In this document: piece after piece, positions 1 to 7,184 of the stretch
Layout: the number at the start of each line of letters is the position of its first letter
Position numbering within the stretch: the stretch's first letter is position 1
Source of the DNA: an uncultured Eubacteriales bacterium
GTDB taxonomy: Bacteria > Bacillota > Clostridia > Oscillospirales > Acutalibacteraceae
NCBI GenBank assembly: GCA_900540235.1
Contig: UQEY01000021.1
Coordinates: forward strand, 1-32,569
Direction: 5' to 3'
DNA length: 32,569 nucleotides
Program-made: the position numbers and the translations under genes
The notes under the pieces: model-generated
What the model was told of the DNA's origin: nothing
Databases searched by the model: none
Seen by the model: the letters and a program-made list of their open reading frames with translations, nothing else

Positions 1-92
1 ATCTGTATACTATCATCTTGCACATGTGTTTACTATCATACTACACTATACACTGTGGTCGCCTTTATAATGTGGCAACGCCGTCAACCTCT

Positions 93-110
93 TATAAATT
101 ATAATTTATA
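93..110. repeat. 18-bp perfect AT palindrome at the end of the phosphoesterase gene
   Basis: TATAAATTATAATTTATA is a perfect palindrome that overlaps the stop codon of the minus-strand phosphoesterase. It could be a weak hairpin at the 3' end of the transcript, but no T-run follows it, so a terminator role is doubtful. Bases 1-92 show no other gene or convincing signal. Confidence 0.35.
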
Positions 111-1479
111 ACACATCATTTTGATTATCATATCTTCCGCCGGTTAAAACTGCATCTACGGCAAAAATCAGCTTTTTAAAATCAATATTTTTCTTAAAAA
201 TTTTGCTCGGAATTGTAACAAAACTTATCACGAGTTTATAGTAGTCCGAGTTTCTGTCATATTTTACCAAGCTTCCGTCCATTATTGAAAGCGTAATTCT
301 GTCAACAATGTCAAGAATTTTTGTGTCTTTAAATTTTTCTGCAAGATTTTTGTCAATAAATCTGCCAAGACCTAAGTGCCTGAGTTTATTATATGTATAT
401 TTAACATCTTTATCTCGGATAATATCCATAACAGGCTTGATTGCAAAAAATAAATTTGAAATTTTTTTACCGTTTATGCCGAGCGCATTCAATCTGGCGC
501 AAAATTCATCTTTGTTTGCACAGTCGAGCAATCTGTGAACGAGTGCAGTGCAGTGGTTTGCAAGAAATTTTTGAGCGTTAATTTCTTTTCCGTCAAGGGT
601 GAATTTTTCAAGATGGTCAACCGTATATTCAACTCTTTCGTCGTTGCTGACGGTAACATTAACAATAGGCGCAGGGTAGCCGACAAGTGAACCTACATTG
701 ACTTCTTTAATCACATTTCCCGCTTTTGACTTAAAATCTGTTGTACTTTGCATATGGCTGTGACCGACAAACATATATTTTAATCCTGCGTCAGCAAGAC
801 GAGAGGCAACATATTCTCTGTCAGCAACACAAGTTCCGCCGCCTGTGATGAGCGGACTGATGTGAGGAGTTAAAAGGTGATGCTCCATACCTATTAATAT
901 ACATCCGTCATCTTTTGCCTTTTTAATTTGTTCTTCTATCCAGCAAAAGTGCTCCTCGGTAAAACCTGCGTGGTCGTTGCCGTTTTTGTCATCATTAAGC
1001 GCAAGAAGCCTGACATTTTCGCTAAGTGAAACGACATAAGAAGTTGTGCCTATATGGGTGATGTATTCGCTTATGGCCTGCTTCGGTCCGAAGTCAAAGT
1101 AAAAATCACGAAGTTCACTGCTTTTCATTGTTTCAACATCGTGAGTAACAATGCCGCCGCTAAACCTCCTCGGATTTTCGTCGCAACACCAGTCGTGGGT
1201 TGAAGTAATTATATAAACAGGCTTTGACTTTGCAAGCTTTTCGAGCTTTTGTTTAAACTCAATGTGCGATACTTTTTCACCGTCATTTGTAACATCGCCG
1301 ATTATCATAACAGCGTCGGTGTCACTTTTTGCAATTTTTTCAAATGCAGCGTCAATTATTTCACCTGTTTCGGCAAGGCACTTTTGGTCAGAACCGCTTC
1401 TTAAAAAATATTGACGACCCGTTGTGCCGAGAGTTTTGCTGTAGTGGTGAGTGTCTGTAATAAATGTAAGCTTCGTCAT
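106..1479 (-). CDS. calcineurin-like metallophosphoesterase
   Basis: Predicted cytoplasmic metal-dependent phosphoesterase of 457 residues; the substrate cannot be told. The family motifs appear in order: DTHHYS (D-x-H, near residue 9), GDVTNDGE (near 61), a degenerate third motif STHD where most members have GNH(D/E), then GMEHH (near 199) and VGHSHMQS (near 239). No signal peptide or membrane segment is visible. The last ~150 residues, rich in Lys/Asp/Leu, match no domain I recognise. It lies 9 bp downstream of a HAD phosphatase on the same strand, so the two probably share a transcript from the promoter near 2093-2121. The Asn of the third motif normally helps hold the metal and phosphate, so its replacement by Thr is unusual. 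The family call is firm; the activity is not. Confidence 0.85.
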   Translation of the reverse strand: MTKLTFITDTHHYSKTLGTTGRQYFLRSGSDQKCLAETGEIIDAAFEKIAKSDTDAVMIIGDVTNDGEKVSHIEFKQKLEKLAKSKPVYIITSTHDWCCDENPRRFSGGIVTHDVETMKSSELRDFYFDFGPKQAISEYITHIGTTSYVVSLSENVRLLALNDDKNGNDHAGFTEEHFCWIEEQIKKAKDDGCILIGMEHHLLTPHISPLITGGGTCVADREYVASRLADAGLKYMFVGHSHMQSTTDFKSKAGNVIKEVNVGSLVGYPAPIVNVTVSNDERVEYTVDHLEKFTLDGKEINAQKFLANHCTALVHRLLDCANKDEFCARLNALGINGKKISNLFFAIKPVMDIIRDKDVKYTYNKLRHLGLGRFIDKNLAEKFKDTKILDIVDRITLSIMDGSLVKYDRNSDYYKLVISFVTIPSKIFKKNIDFKKLIFAVDAVLTGGRYDNQNDVL

Positions 1480-1488
1480 AATTTCTCC

Positions 1489-2055
1489 CTACTTTATTTG
1501 CTCGATTTTGTCGCCGCTGACAAGGTAAACATGGTCTGCAATGTCCATCATAGCCTTGTCGTTCATAGAATCGGTATAAAAATTGTCAATATGCGCATTC
1601 GGATAAAGCTCGTTAAATATTTTTACTTTATTTTCAAGAAAACATAAGCGCTTGAACTTGCCTGTTTTGGGGTCTATCGATGAGCCAACATAATTTTTAA
1701 CGCCGATTCTTTTCATAATTTCGTCAAGCAAAAAATCAAGCGAACCGGACACAATAATATCATCGTCACGCTTAACCTCATTATACCAAGGTTTTATTTT
1801 TTTCTCGTTCTTATTCCAAAACCTAATAACATCCTCGTCAAGCGTTTTTATGTGAATAAAATACCCCTCAAGAAAGCTTGCATAAGCTTCAATAGCTTCC
1901 TCAACGGTGAAAAGATGAAATGCGTCTTTAAAACAGATGATTAAAAGCTTTGGTATATATTTCCAAATCTTAGGGTCTGTTTTAACATAATGAAGCGCAA
2001 AGTCAATCAGCGTTTCGCCGTCATAAATTGTATTGTCAAAATCATAAACATTCAT
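1489..2055 (-). CDS. HAD-superfamily hydrolase, subfamily IB (SerB-like phosphatase)
   Basis: Predicted cytoplasmic phosphatase of 188 residues. It has DFDNT near residue 5 (nucleophile Asp and acid/base Asp of HAD motif I), SGS near residue 103 (motif II), a Lys in ENKVK (motif III) and YTDSMNDKAMMDIAD near 160 (motif IV metal ligands). The helical cap between motifs I and II is typical of the IB group, which includes phosphoserine phosphatase and lipid or sugar-phosphate phosphatases. The ATG follows AGGGA at a good distance. It is the first gene of a two-gene unit with the phosphoesterase and diverges from nadB. The substrate cannot be inferred; the linked phosphoesterase suggests a joint salvage or turnover role, which is only inference. 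Confidence 0.85.
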   Translation of the reverse strand: MNVYDFDNTIYDGETLIDFALHYVKTDPKIWKYIPKLLIICFKDAFHLFTVEEAIEAYASFLEGYFIHIKTLDEDVIRFWNKNEKKIKPWYNEVKRDDDIIVSGSLDFLLDEIMKRIGVKNYVGSSIDPKTGKFKRLCFLENKVKIFNELYPNAHIDNFYTDSMNDKAMMDIADHVYLVSGDKIEQIK

Positions 2056-2092
2056 TTTTCTGTCCCTTTCGGCAAAAAAAGTCTTTTTTTAT

Positions 2093-2121
2093 ATTTTATC
2101 ATAACTAATATTACTTATCAA
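2093..2121 (-). promoter_or_regulatory. sigma-A type promoter for the HAD/phosphoesterase unit
   Basis: On the minus strand TTGATA (2116-2121) is followed after 17 bp by TAAAAT (2093-2098), about 40 bp before the HAD start codon. The -35 box lies only 2 bp from the -35 box of the divergent nadB promoter, so one bound protein could affect both. Confidence 0.6.
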
Positions 2122-2123
2122 CC

Positions 2124-2152
2124 TTGACATTTTGCAAAAATAATTATATATT
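2124..2152 (+). promoter_or_regulatory. sigma-A promoter of nadBC
   Basis: TTGACA (2124-2129), a 17-bp spacer and TATATT (2147-2152) form a near-consensus promoter. The start site would be near 2159, giving a leader of about 88 nt before nadB. The leader has an AGGAGAGGGAG stretch near 2214-2224 and a small hairpin GAGC-ATAC-GCTC (2223-2234). No known riboswitch was recognised. Confidence 0.7.
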
Positions 2153-2246
2153 TAAATAAGTATAGGCAAAAGTTAACTGAATTTTTCTTATACCAAATCT
2201 ATCATATTAACTATAGGAGAGGGAGCATACGCTCTTAATAAATCTG

Positions 2247-3572
2247 ATGAAAAACAAGGAATACATTAAAACGGATGTAGTCATTGTAGGCAGTGGCGTT
2301 GCAGGTCTTTTTGCGGCGCTTTGCTTACCAAAGGAAAAGGATGTTCTTATTATTACTAAGGAACATATTGACGAATGTGACTCTATGCTCGCACAAGGCG
2401 GTGTGTGCGTGCTTAAAGATGTAAACGATTTTAAATGTTATTTTGAAGACACGATGAAAGCAGGTCACTGGGAAAATGACCCTGACTCCGTTCGTGTTAT
2501 GATTGAGTCATCTCAGGAGGTAATCGGTACTCTTATCGACCTCGGCGTTGATTTTGACACCGACCAAAACGGCGAATACGATTATACTCGTGAGGGTGCT
2601 CACAGAAGAAACAGAATTCTTCATCACAAGGATGAAACAGGCAAGGAAATTACCGATACGCTTCTTAACATTGCAAAGCAAAAGGAAAATATCACAATAG
2701 TTGCAAAAACCACTATGATTGACTTTATTGAAAAGGGCAATGTTTGCCAGGGTATTGTTTGCCAGGATGAATACGGCGAAATGGGATGTGTTATTGCTAA
2801 GGATATTATCCTTGCAACCGGCGGTATCGGCGGTCTTTTCCTCAATTCAACCAACTATCCTCATATCACCGGCGATTCGTTTGCTCTTGCAATTAAGCAC
2901 GGTGTTGAACTTAAAGATATCAACTATATTCAAATTCACCCAACCACTCTTTACAGCAAGAAAAAGGGCAGAAGATTCCTTATCAGCGAAAGTGTAAGGG
3001 GTGAGGGCGCAATTCTTCTTAACGAAAACGGCGAGAGGTTTACGGACGAACTTCAGCCGAGGGATGTTGTTACAAACGCTATTGTTGAGGAAATGAAGAA
3101 GTTTGGCACAGACCATGTTTACCTCACTCTCCCTACTATGACAACCGAGCAGGCAGCCGAGCGTTTTCCTAACATTTTTGAAGCTTGTATGGACGAGGGC
3201 TATGATATCACCAAGGATAAAGTTCCAGTTACTCCTGCTCAGCATTATATGATGGGCGGTGTTAAGACTGATTTAAACGGTCAAACTTCAATGGCTCATC
3301 TTTTTGCGGTCGGTGAAACTGCGTGCAACGGTGTTCACGGTAAAAACAGGCTTGCTTCAAACTCACTTCTTGAAAGCCTTGTTTTCGCTAAGCGTGCCGC
3401 AGGCATAATTGCAAACGATAAAGAAGAAAAGAAAGTAGACTATGATGAGGTTAACCTTTCATCTTATCCTAATAAAGAGGAAAGGCAAGAGGAATTTAAA
3501 AAGCTCATTATGGATGAAATAAAAGAAAAGGACAAAGATTTTTATGATAAATGGTGTAACACTCAAGGTTAA
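2247..3572 (+). CDS. nadB: L-aspartate oxidase
   Basis: FAD enzyme oxidising L-aspartate to iminoaspartate, the first step of de novo NAD synthesis. The N-terminus has the dinucleotide-binding signature VVIVGSGVAGLFAAL (residues ~11-25). Then come ATGGIGGLF (~190), HPTTLY (~231), SESVRGEGAILLN (~246), and HYMMGGVKTD followed by GETACNGVHGKNRLASNSLL, all hallmarks of the fumarate reductase/NadB flavoprotein family. At 441 residues it lacks most of the C-terminal helical domain of the ~540-residue proteobacterial enzyme, as I recall for short clostridial forms. The start codon sits about 22 nt from the nearest strong Shine-Dalgarno-like stretch, with a hairpin between. Its 3' end overlaps nadC by 29 bp. 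nadA, which uses the product, is not in this window. Confidence 0.93.
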   Translation: MKNKEYIKTDVVIVGSGVAGLFAALCLPKEKDVLIITKEHIDECDSMLAQGGVCVLKDVNDFKCYFEDTMKAGHWENDPDSVRVMIESSQEVIGTLIDLGVDFDTDQNGEYDYTREGAHRRNRILHHKDETGKEITDTLLNIAKQKENITIVAKTTMIDFIEKGNVCQGIVCQDEYGEMGCVIAKDIILATGGIGGLFLNSTNYPHITGDSFALAIKHGVELKDINYIQIHPTTLYSKKKGRRFLISESVRGEGAILLNENGERFTDELQPRDVVTNAIVEEMKKFGTDHVYLTLPTMTTEQAAERFPNIFEACMDEGYDITKDKVPVTPAQHYMMGGVKTDLNGQTSMAHLFAVGETACNGVHGKNRLASNSLLESLVFAKRAAGIIANDKEEKKVDYDEVNLSSYPNKEERQEEFKKLIMDEIKEKDKDFYDKWCNTQG

Positions 3573-4401
3573 TGTTGACGATTATATTTTAAATACGCTT
3601 AAAGAAGACATAACAAGTGAAGATGTTTCAACAAACGCTGTTATGCCCGAGGATAAGCAGGGCAAGGCTGAGCTTATTTGCAAGCAGGACGGTATTATCT
3701 GCGGTCTTGGTATTTTTGAGCGCACATTTGAACTTCTTGACAAAACCGCTCGTTTTGAAGCAAATTTTAAAGACGGCGACGAGGTAAAAAAAGGTGAGCT
3801 TTTGGGTGTCATCTACGGTGATATTAAGGCTATCCTCAGCGGCGAGCGCACAGGTCTTAATTATCTTCAGCGTATGAGCGGTATTGCCACTATGACAAGG
3901 GAGTATATGAAAGAGCTTGAGGGTACAAACACAACCCTCCTTGACACAAGAAAGACCACTCCTAATATGCGCCCGTTTGAAAAATATGCCGTTAAAGTCG
4001 GCGGCGCTACCAACCATAGGTACAACCTTTCCGACGGTGTTCTTCTTAAAGATAACCATATCGGCGCAGCAGGTTCAATTACAAAAGCTATCAAAATGGC
4101 AAAGGCTTACGCTCCTTTTGTAAGAAAGATTGAGATTGAAACCGAAACCCTTGACCAGGTTAAGGAAGCAGTTGAAGCCGGCGCAGATATCATTATGCTT
4201 GACAATATGGATAATGATACTATGAAAAAAGCAGTTGAACTTATCGGCGGCAGAGCTGAAACCGAATGCTCGGGTAATGTTACTAAGGAGAGGCTTAAAT
4301 CTATCGCAGAAATCGGCGTAGATTTCGTTTCCTGCGGCGCACTTACTCACTCAGCAATGATTATGGATGTAAGCCTTAAAAACCTTACTCCTATCGAATA
4401 A
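3544..4401 (+). CDS. nadC: nicotinate-nucleotide pyrophosphorylase (carboxylating), quinolinate phosphoribosyltransferase
   Basis: Converts quinolinate and PRPP to nicotinate mononucleotide, CO2 and pyrophosphate. Its 285 residues are normal for the family. Visible signatures are LSGERTGLNYLQRMSGIAT (~98-116), the substrate-binding RKTTPNMRPFEKYAVKVGG (~136-154), NHRYNLSDGVLLKDNHI (~157-173) and the barrel end ETECSGNVT and DFVSCGALTHS. The ATG at 3544 lies inside the end of nadB in another frame, giving a 29-bp overlap and probable translational coupling. No start nearer the nadB stop keeps the usual N-terminal helix. A strong hairpin terminator follows within 20 bp, closing a two-gene NAD operon. 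Confidence 0.95.
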   Translation: MINGVTLKVNVDDYILNTLKEDITSEDVSTNAVMPEDKQGKAELICKQDGIICGLGIFERTFELLDKTARFEANFKDGDEVKKGELLGVIYGDIKAILSGERTGLNYLQRMSGIATMTREYMKELEGTNTTLLDTRKTTPNMRPFEKYAVKVGGATNHRYNLSDGVLLKDNHIGAAGSITKAIKMAKAYAPFVRKIEIETETLDQVKEAVEAGADIIMLDNMDNDTMKKAVELIGGRAETECSGNVTKERLKSIAEIGVDFVSCGALTHSAMIMDVSLKNLTPIE

Positions 4402-4417
4402 TGTTTTTGGATATGTT

Positions 4418-4448
4418 AAGAACCGTGAATTTTCACGGTTCTTTTTTT
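4418..4448 (+). terminator. rho-independent terminator of nadBC
   Basis: AAGAACCGTGAA and TTCACGGTTCTT form a 12-bp stem with a minimal loop, followed by a run of seven T. It is placed 16 bp after the nadC stop. Confidence 0.9.
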
Positions 4449-4499
4449 ATAAATATAGGAATGAAGTGTTTATTCAAACACGAAATTTCTTTTGACGAT

Positions 4500-4526
4500 G
4501 TAGGGGTCGGCGTCCTCGACGACCCG
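4500..4526 (+). repeat. dispersed GC-rich palindromic repeat, copy 1
   Basis: Starts GTAGGGGTCGGCG and ends CTCGACGACCC. The arms GGGTCG and CGACCC fold into a hairpin. A second copy, 25 of 26 bases identical, lies at 20587-20612 in the opposite orientation. The GC content stands out sharply from the AT-rich surroundings. The pattern resembles the short mobile or REP-like repeats scattered between genes in gut Clostridia; the family name is not known to me. Confidence 0.7.
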
Positions 4527-4596
4527 TTTTTTTTAAATAAGTCAAATTATAAATGAAATTCTAATGAAAACTGTCAACTTGTTTACTGATGATTTA

Positions 4597-4617
4597 CGGG
4601 CAGATAATATCCGCCCG
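4597..4617. repeat. second GC-rich palindrome (REP-like)
   Basis: CGGGC and GCCCG arms, with inner GATA and TATC pairing, make a 21-bp imperfect palindrome. Read on the minus strand it begins CCGTAGCGGGCGGAT, which resembles the GTAGGGG start of the repeat at 4500-4526. It is probably a diverged member of the same type of element. Confidence 0.55.
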
Positions 4618-4638
4618 CTACGGTGTTTCGTGTCATTT

Positions 4639-4680
4639 ATATGATTTGAAATGATAAGATTTTCGTAGGGCAAATCATAT
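4639..4680. repeat. 10-bp inverted repeat with 22-nt loop
   Basis: ATATGATTTG (4639-4648) and CAAATCATAT (4671-4680) are perfect complements. The loop contains CGTAGGG, again like the start of the neighbouring GC-rich repeats. It is one of five stem-loops in the gap 4402-4769 between convergent operons, a gap that contains no gene. Confidence 0.6.
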
Positions 4681-4737
4681 TTAATTTAATCTATAGAAAA
4701 ATGATTCATCTATCATTTAAAAAGTTTTTTAATCTTA

Positions 4738-4767
4738 AAATGGGCTACGAATTTTCGTAACCCATTT
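4738..4767 (-). terminator. terminator of the ECF/DUF2599/thioredoxin operon
   Basis: AAATGGG-C-TACGAA and TTCGTA-A-CCCATTT form a 13-bp stem with one mismatch, immediately after the minus-strand thioredoxin-like gene. On the minus strand the stem ends in TTTT, so it is a moderate intrinsic terminator. Confidence 0.65.
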
Positions 4768-4769
4768 CG

Positions 4770-5249
4770 TTATTTTATGAATTTTTTTAAGAGTTTAATT
4801 TGTTCTTGATATTTTAAACTGCTATCATAGTCGAATCTTGCTGAAATTTTACCATTTTCTATTTTTATTAAAACTGGTATTTCTTCTATATTGTATATTT
4901 TTAAAATATCGTTGAATTTCTGATTTTTACGCCATGTGTCAGTGTCAAATTTATATATCTTAATATTATTAAACAATTCACTTTGCTTGATTAATTTGTT
5001 GAATTCGGAACAATATGGGCAAGTGTCTCTTCCAAAATATACTACGCCGGAAAACTCTTTGTCAGTTAATTGCTCAATGTCATTAATTTTAATTGAAAAA
5101 TCATCATAATACATGGTCGTACTGTTGCTTGTTAACAACATAGAAACATTGTTTTGTAAGGCTTTTATGTTTGAATGTTGAAATGCTATAATAACAACTA
5201 ATAAAACTACGATTATTATGTTTGTGGTTATTATTAATATTTTTTTCAT
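4770..5249 (-). CDS. membrane-anchored thioredoxin-fold protein (CPYC motif)
   Basis: 159 residues. One N-terminal hydrophobic helix (residues ~4-24) should anchor it in the membrane with the catalytic domain outside the cytoplasm. The domain carries GVVYFGRDTCPYC with the redox pair Cys77-Pro-Tyr-Cys80, and the cis-Pro segment IEEIPVLI that lies opposite the active site in thioredoxin folds. The overall pattern (short domain, YFGRxxCPYC) resembles bacteriocin transport accessory proteins of the PedC/Bta type. It is therefore probably a disulfide reductase or isomerase for exported proteins. Its ATG overlaps the stop of the preceding small membrane gene by 4 bp (ATGA), so the two are coupled. 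It is the last gene of the ECF cluster. The client is unknown; the neighbouring DUF2599 protein has two cysteines. Confidence 0.8.
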   Translation of the reverse strand: MKKILIITTNIIIVVLLVVIIAFQHSNIKALQNNVSMLLTSNSTTMYYDDFSIKINDIEQLTDKEFSGVVYFGRDTCPYCSEFNKLIKQSELFNNIKIYKFDTDTWRKNQKFNDILKIYNIEEIPVLIKIENGKISARFDYDSSLKYQEQIKLLKKFIK

Positions 5250-5464
5250 GCTTTTTTACAAAATTCTATTAGGTTAATGAGTGAAATAATGCTTATTAAT
5301 ATAAATATTATCAATGTAGCGTAATCTAAATAATTGCAAATACTATCATCCAATCTAACATTGAATTCATCATAAATAATTCCTAAATTATAAATGAATT
5401 TTGAATTTGCAATTATGCCTATTAAGCTACAAAAAAATAATATTAAATTTAAAATTATTTTCAT
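5246..5464 (-). CDS. small two-helix membrane protein
   Basis: 72 residues, with hydrophobic helices at about residues 3-22 and 46-67. Between them is a short polar loop (NLGIIYDEFNVRLDDSICNYLD). The ATG follows AAGGAG that begins right at the DUF2599 stop codon, and the gene overlaps the thioredoxin-like gene by ATGA, so it is clearly part of the operon. I do not recognise a family. Its position beside a thioredoxin-like protein and a secreted protein would suit a membrane partner of the thioredoxin, or an immunity-type or export-accessory peptide. These are only suggestions. Confidence 0.7.
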   Translation of the reverse strand: MKIILNLILFFCSLIGIIANSKFIYNLGIIYDEFNVRLDDSICNYLDYATLIIFILISIISLINLIEFCKKA

Positions 5465-5480
5465 TGAACATTTAACTCCT

Positions 5481-6038
5481 TTATGGATTGCATTTCTTTG
5501 CTACTACAGCAGCATAACTGCTTGCGCTTCTTGAAGGCTCGATGTTCCATTCATTTTTATTATTGGCAAAATGATAATGACAATCGAATTGCCACTTGAA
5601 AGTTTTGAGCTTTTGTTCATCTTTTGGCCAATATTTGCTACTTCCAAGACCGGTATATTCACCTGCTAATATTGTCCATGCTTTGTTTTTTTCACTTAAA
5701 CTGTTTCTGACATTTGAGTTTGGTACTAAGCTTAATGATACAACATTATTTCTTGTTATCCAAAGTGCTTGAGAAAAATATGTTGCCATATATGCAGGGT
5801 CTCTTGTTATTTTTTGATTAACATATTTGATTTCATAATTGTAATCGGACACTTTTGTTCCATCATCAAATTCAATGTTTTTGAGCGAATCTTCTCCAAA
5901 TTTATTTATTATTACTTCTATAGTAATAGTGTCATTGCTATTTGAAGTTGTTGAAATTCCTGCATAAGCAGTTTGTGTAAAAAAACTAAGTATTATTACC
6001 GCCACAGTAATGACTTTTGAAATTTTTTTTGTTTTCAT
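5481..6038 (-). CDS. secreted DUF2599-domain protein
   Basis: 185 residues. A signal peptide is clear: MKTKK, a hydrophobic core and AYA before Gly27. The C-terminal half has the DUF2599 pattern as I recall it: ALWITRNNVVSLSLVPN (~92-108), a conserved Trp region and KWQFDCHYHFA...WNIEPSR (~149-170), ending in a Cys near the C-terminus. Two cysteines (in FDCHY and KKCNP) could form a disulfide, which fits the thioredoxin-like protein encoded two genes downstream. No function is established for this domain that I know of. The start follows a GAGGGA ribosome site. It is the second gene of the operon starting at the second ECF-type promoter (6495-6523). Confidence 0.75.
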   Translation of the reverse strand: MKTKKISKVITVAVIILSFFTQTAYAGISTTSNSNDTITIEVIINKFGEDSLKNIEFDDGTKVSDYNYEIKYVNQKITRDPAYMATYFSQALWITRNNVVSLSLVPNSNVRNSLSEKNKAWTILAGEYTGLGSSKYWPKDEQKLKTFKWQFDCHYHFANNKNEWNIEPSRSASSYAAVVAKKCNP

Positions 6039-6064
6039 TTATTTTCCCTCTTTTCTATATTCAA

Positions 6065-6448
6065 TTACGAATATGTCTTTTCTATTGTTTTTGTGATTTC
6101 ATCATTTTTTCCGCCATTTCCAGATATTACATATGTAATATAAGCTCTGTAATTACCTTTGCTTGATAATTGTGTACTGTGTGAATTATAATAGTTTGTT
6201 GTTTTTGAAATGTCTTCCCATTTTGCGTCATTTACAGTCACCCAAATTAAACCGACTTTTTTCTGAATTTTACTATTTATTATTGCTTTTTTCGTGACAC
6301 CAGAAATACCGTTATACTCAATCGATAATGTCGCTTTTCCTGTAGAAGAAATTGTAAATGATGCATTGGTTGAGCGTACATTATTAGAATATGTTTGAAT
6401 ATTGTTTGCAGTTGCAGTGGTTACCGTAAACATAGTAATTAAGAACAT
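6065..6448 (-). CDS. small secreted beta-rich protein of unknown family
   Basis: 127 residues from the first ATG. The mature part, after about ATAN, alternates polar and hydrophobic residues (NASFTISSTGKATLSIEYNG, GNYRAYITYVISG). This suggests a small beta-sandwich like other small secreted proteins of Clostridia. From the ATG at 6448 the signal peptide lacks its positive N-terminal part. The frame stays open upstream, adding xKKIIAVL, which would complete a perfect signal peptide, and GGGGGTGAT lies 5 nt before an ATA codon at 6470-6472. The true start may therefore be ATA, or an ATG lost by mutation. First gene of the operon downstream of the second ECF-type promoter. No function can be given. 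Confidence 0.65.
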   Translation of the reverse strand: MFLITMFTVTTATANNIQTYSNNVRSTNASFTISSTGKATLSIEYNGISGVTKKAIINSKIQKKVGLIWVTVNDAKWEDISKTTNYYNSHSTQLSSKGNYRAYITYVISGNGGKNDEITKTIEKTYS

Positions 6449-6494
6449 TAAAACAGCTATTATCTTTTTTATAAAATCACCCCCTTTACTATAT

Positions 6495-6523
6495 ACAACA
6501 GTATTGAGGTCGAAAAGATTACA
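6495..6523 (-). promoter_or_regulatory. candidate ECF promoter P2 for the secreted-protein operon
   Basis: On the minus strand TGTAATCT, 12 bases, then TACTGTTGT. The block starts 2 bp after the anti-sigma stop codon and lies before the secreted-protein operon. The same two boxes with the same 12-base gap occur upstream of the linked ECF sigma gene (7738-7766), while the spacer sequences differ. TGTAA-type -35 boxes are typical of ECF sigma factors. Confidence 0.65.
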
Positions 6524-6524
6524 A

Positions 6525-7184
6525 TTATTTTACTGTTTTAACATTTTTTTGAAGTTTTAAAACTTCGTATAAAGATTTATTGTCTGCATTAATTGAAAAC
6601 CAATAATTTCCGTCAGTCCAAATTAATAAAGTGCCGTAATCATCTTGCGAATAATATGCAGTATGTTCATTGATTGTTATTTCGTTGTAATTATGTTCAT
6701 TGTCAATAGAAAAGTTTGTATCCAAAATGTTCTGAGAAAAAGCAATTTCTTCATTGTTATTGTTTTTCCATATATAGTGAACGCTGAATTCGTCTTTGCT
6801 ATAACTAATAAGTTTGTATTTTTCAGAGATTGACGAAATAGTATATTCTTTAATTATACTTTGTGCAGGCAAGGTTGATTGACTGCTTAATGTTATTTCA
6901 TTGAATTTTGGAAATACTTTCTTTACAAATTCTATAAATGGTAATCTTGTAGCTGAAACGCTCATAATTCCGGTAAATAAAACAGTTAATGCAATTATTG
7001 AAGCAATAAGTGAGCGCTTGATATTTGCTCTTGTAGAAAATTTTATTCTGTTATTCTTTTTTATAAGCGAATTCATTTTGTTTTCATATTCTTTTGAAGT
7101 TTGCCAAGTAATATCTTTTATTGAACTGTAATATTTAAATTCACTTTCCTCAAATGCTTTAATAAACAATTCTTTATCAGTCAA
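6525..7184 (-). CDS. DUF4367-type membrane protein, probable anti-sigma factor
   Basis: About 219 residues if translation begins at TTG 7184. That codon overlaps the end of the sigma gene by 8 bp and has GGTGG 6-7 nt upstream; the frame is open further, to an ATG at 7211, but that start has no better site. The layout is an N-terminal cytoplasmic part of ~65 residues (DKELFIKAFEESEF...), one membrane helix (RSLIASIIALTVLFTGIMSV), then an extracellular domain. That domain ends in the pattern LLIWTDGNYWFSINADN...YEVLKLQKNVK typical of DUF4367. Such proteins are commonly encoded directly after ECF sigma genes and hold the sigma factor at the membrane. No cleavage protease gene is seen nearby. The family is likely and the anti-sigma role is inferred from topology and overlap. 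Confidence 0.75.
   Translation of the reverse strand: MTDKELFIKAFEESEFKYYSSIKDITWQTSKEYENKMNSLIKKNNRIKFSTRANIKRSLIASIIALTVLFTGIMSVSATRLPFIEFVKKVFPKFNEITLSSQSTLPAQSIIKEYTISSISEKYKLISYSKDEFSVHYIWKNNNNEEIAFSQNILDTNFSIDNEHNYNEITINEHTAYYSQDDYGTLLIWTDGNYWFSINADNKSLYEVLKLQKNVKTVK

Noticed and set aside
2153..2246. Riboswitch in the nadB leader
   Set aside because: Too short and no known conserved core; only a 4-bp hairpin is visible.
4500..4617. CRISPR-like array
   Set aside because: Only two dissimilar palindromes without regular spacing; no cas genes.
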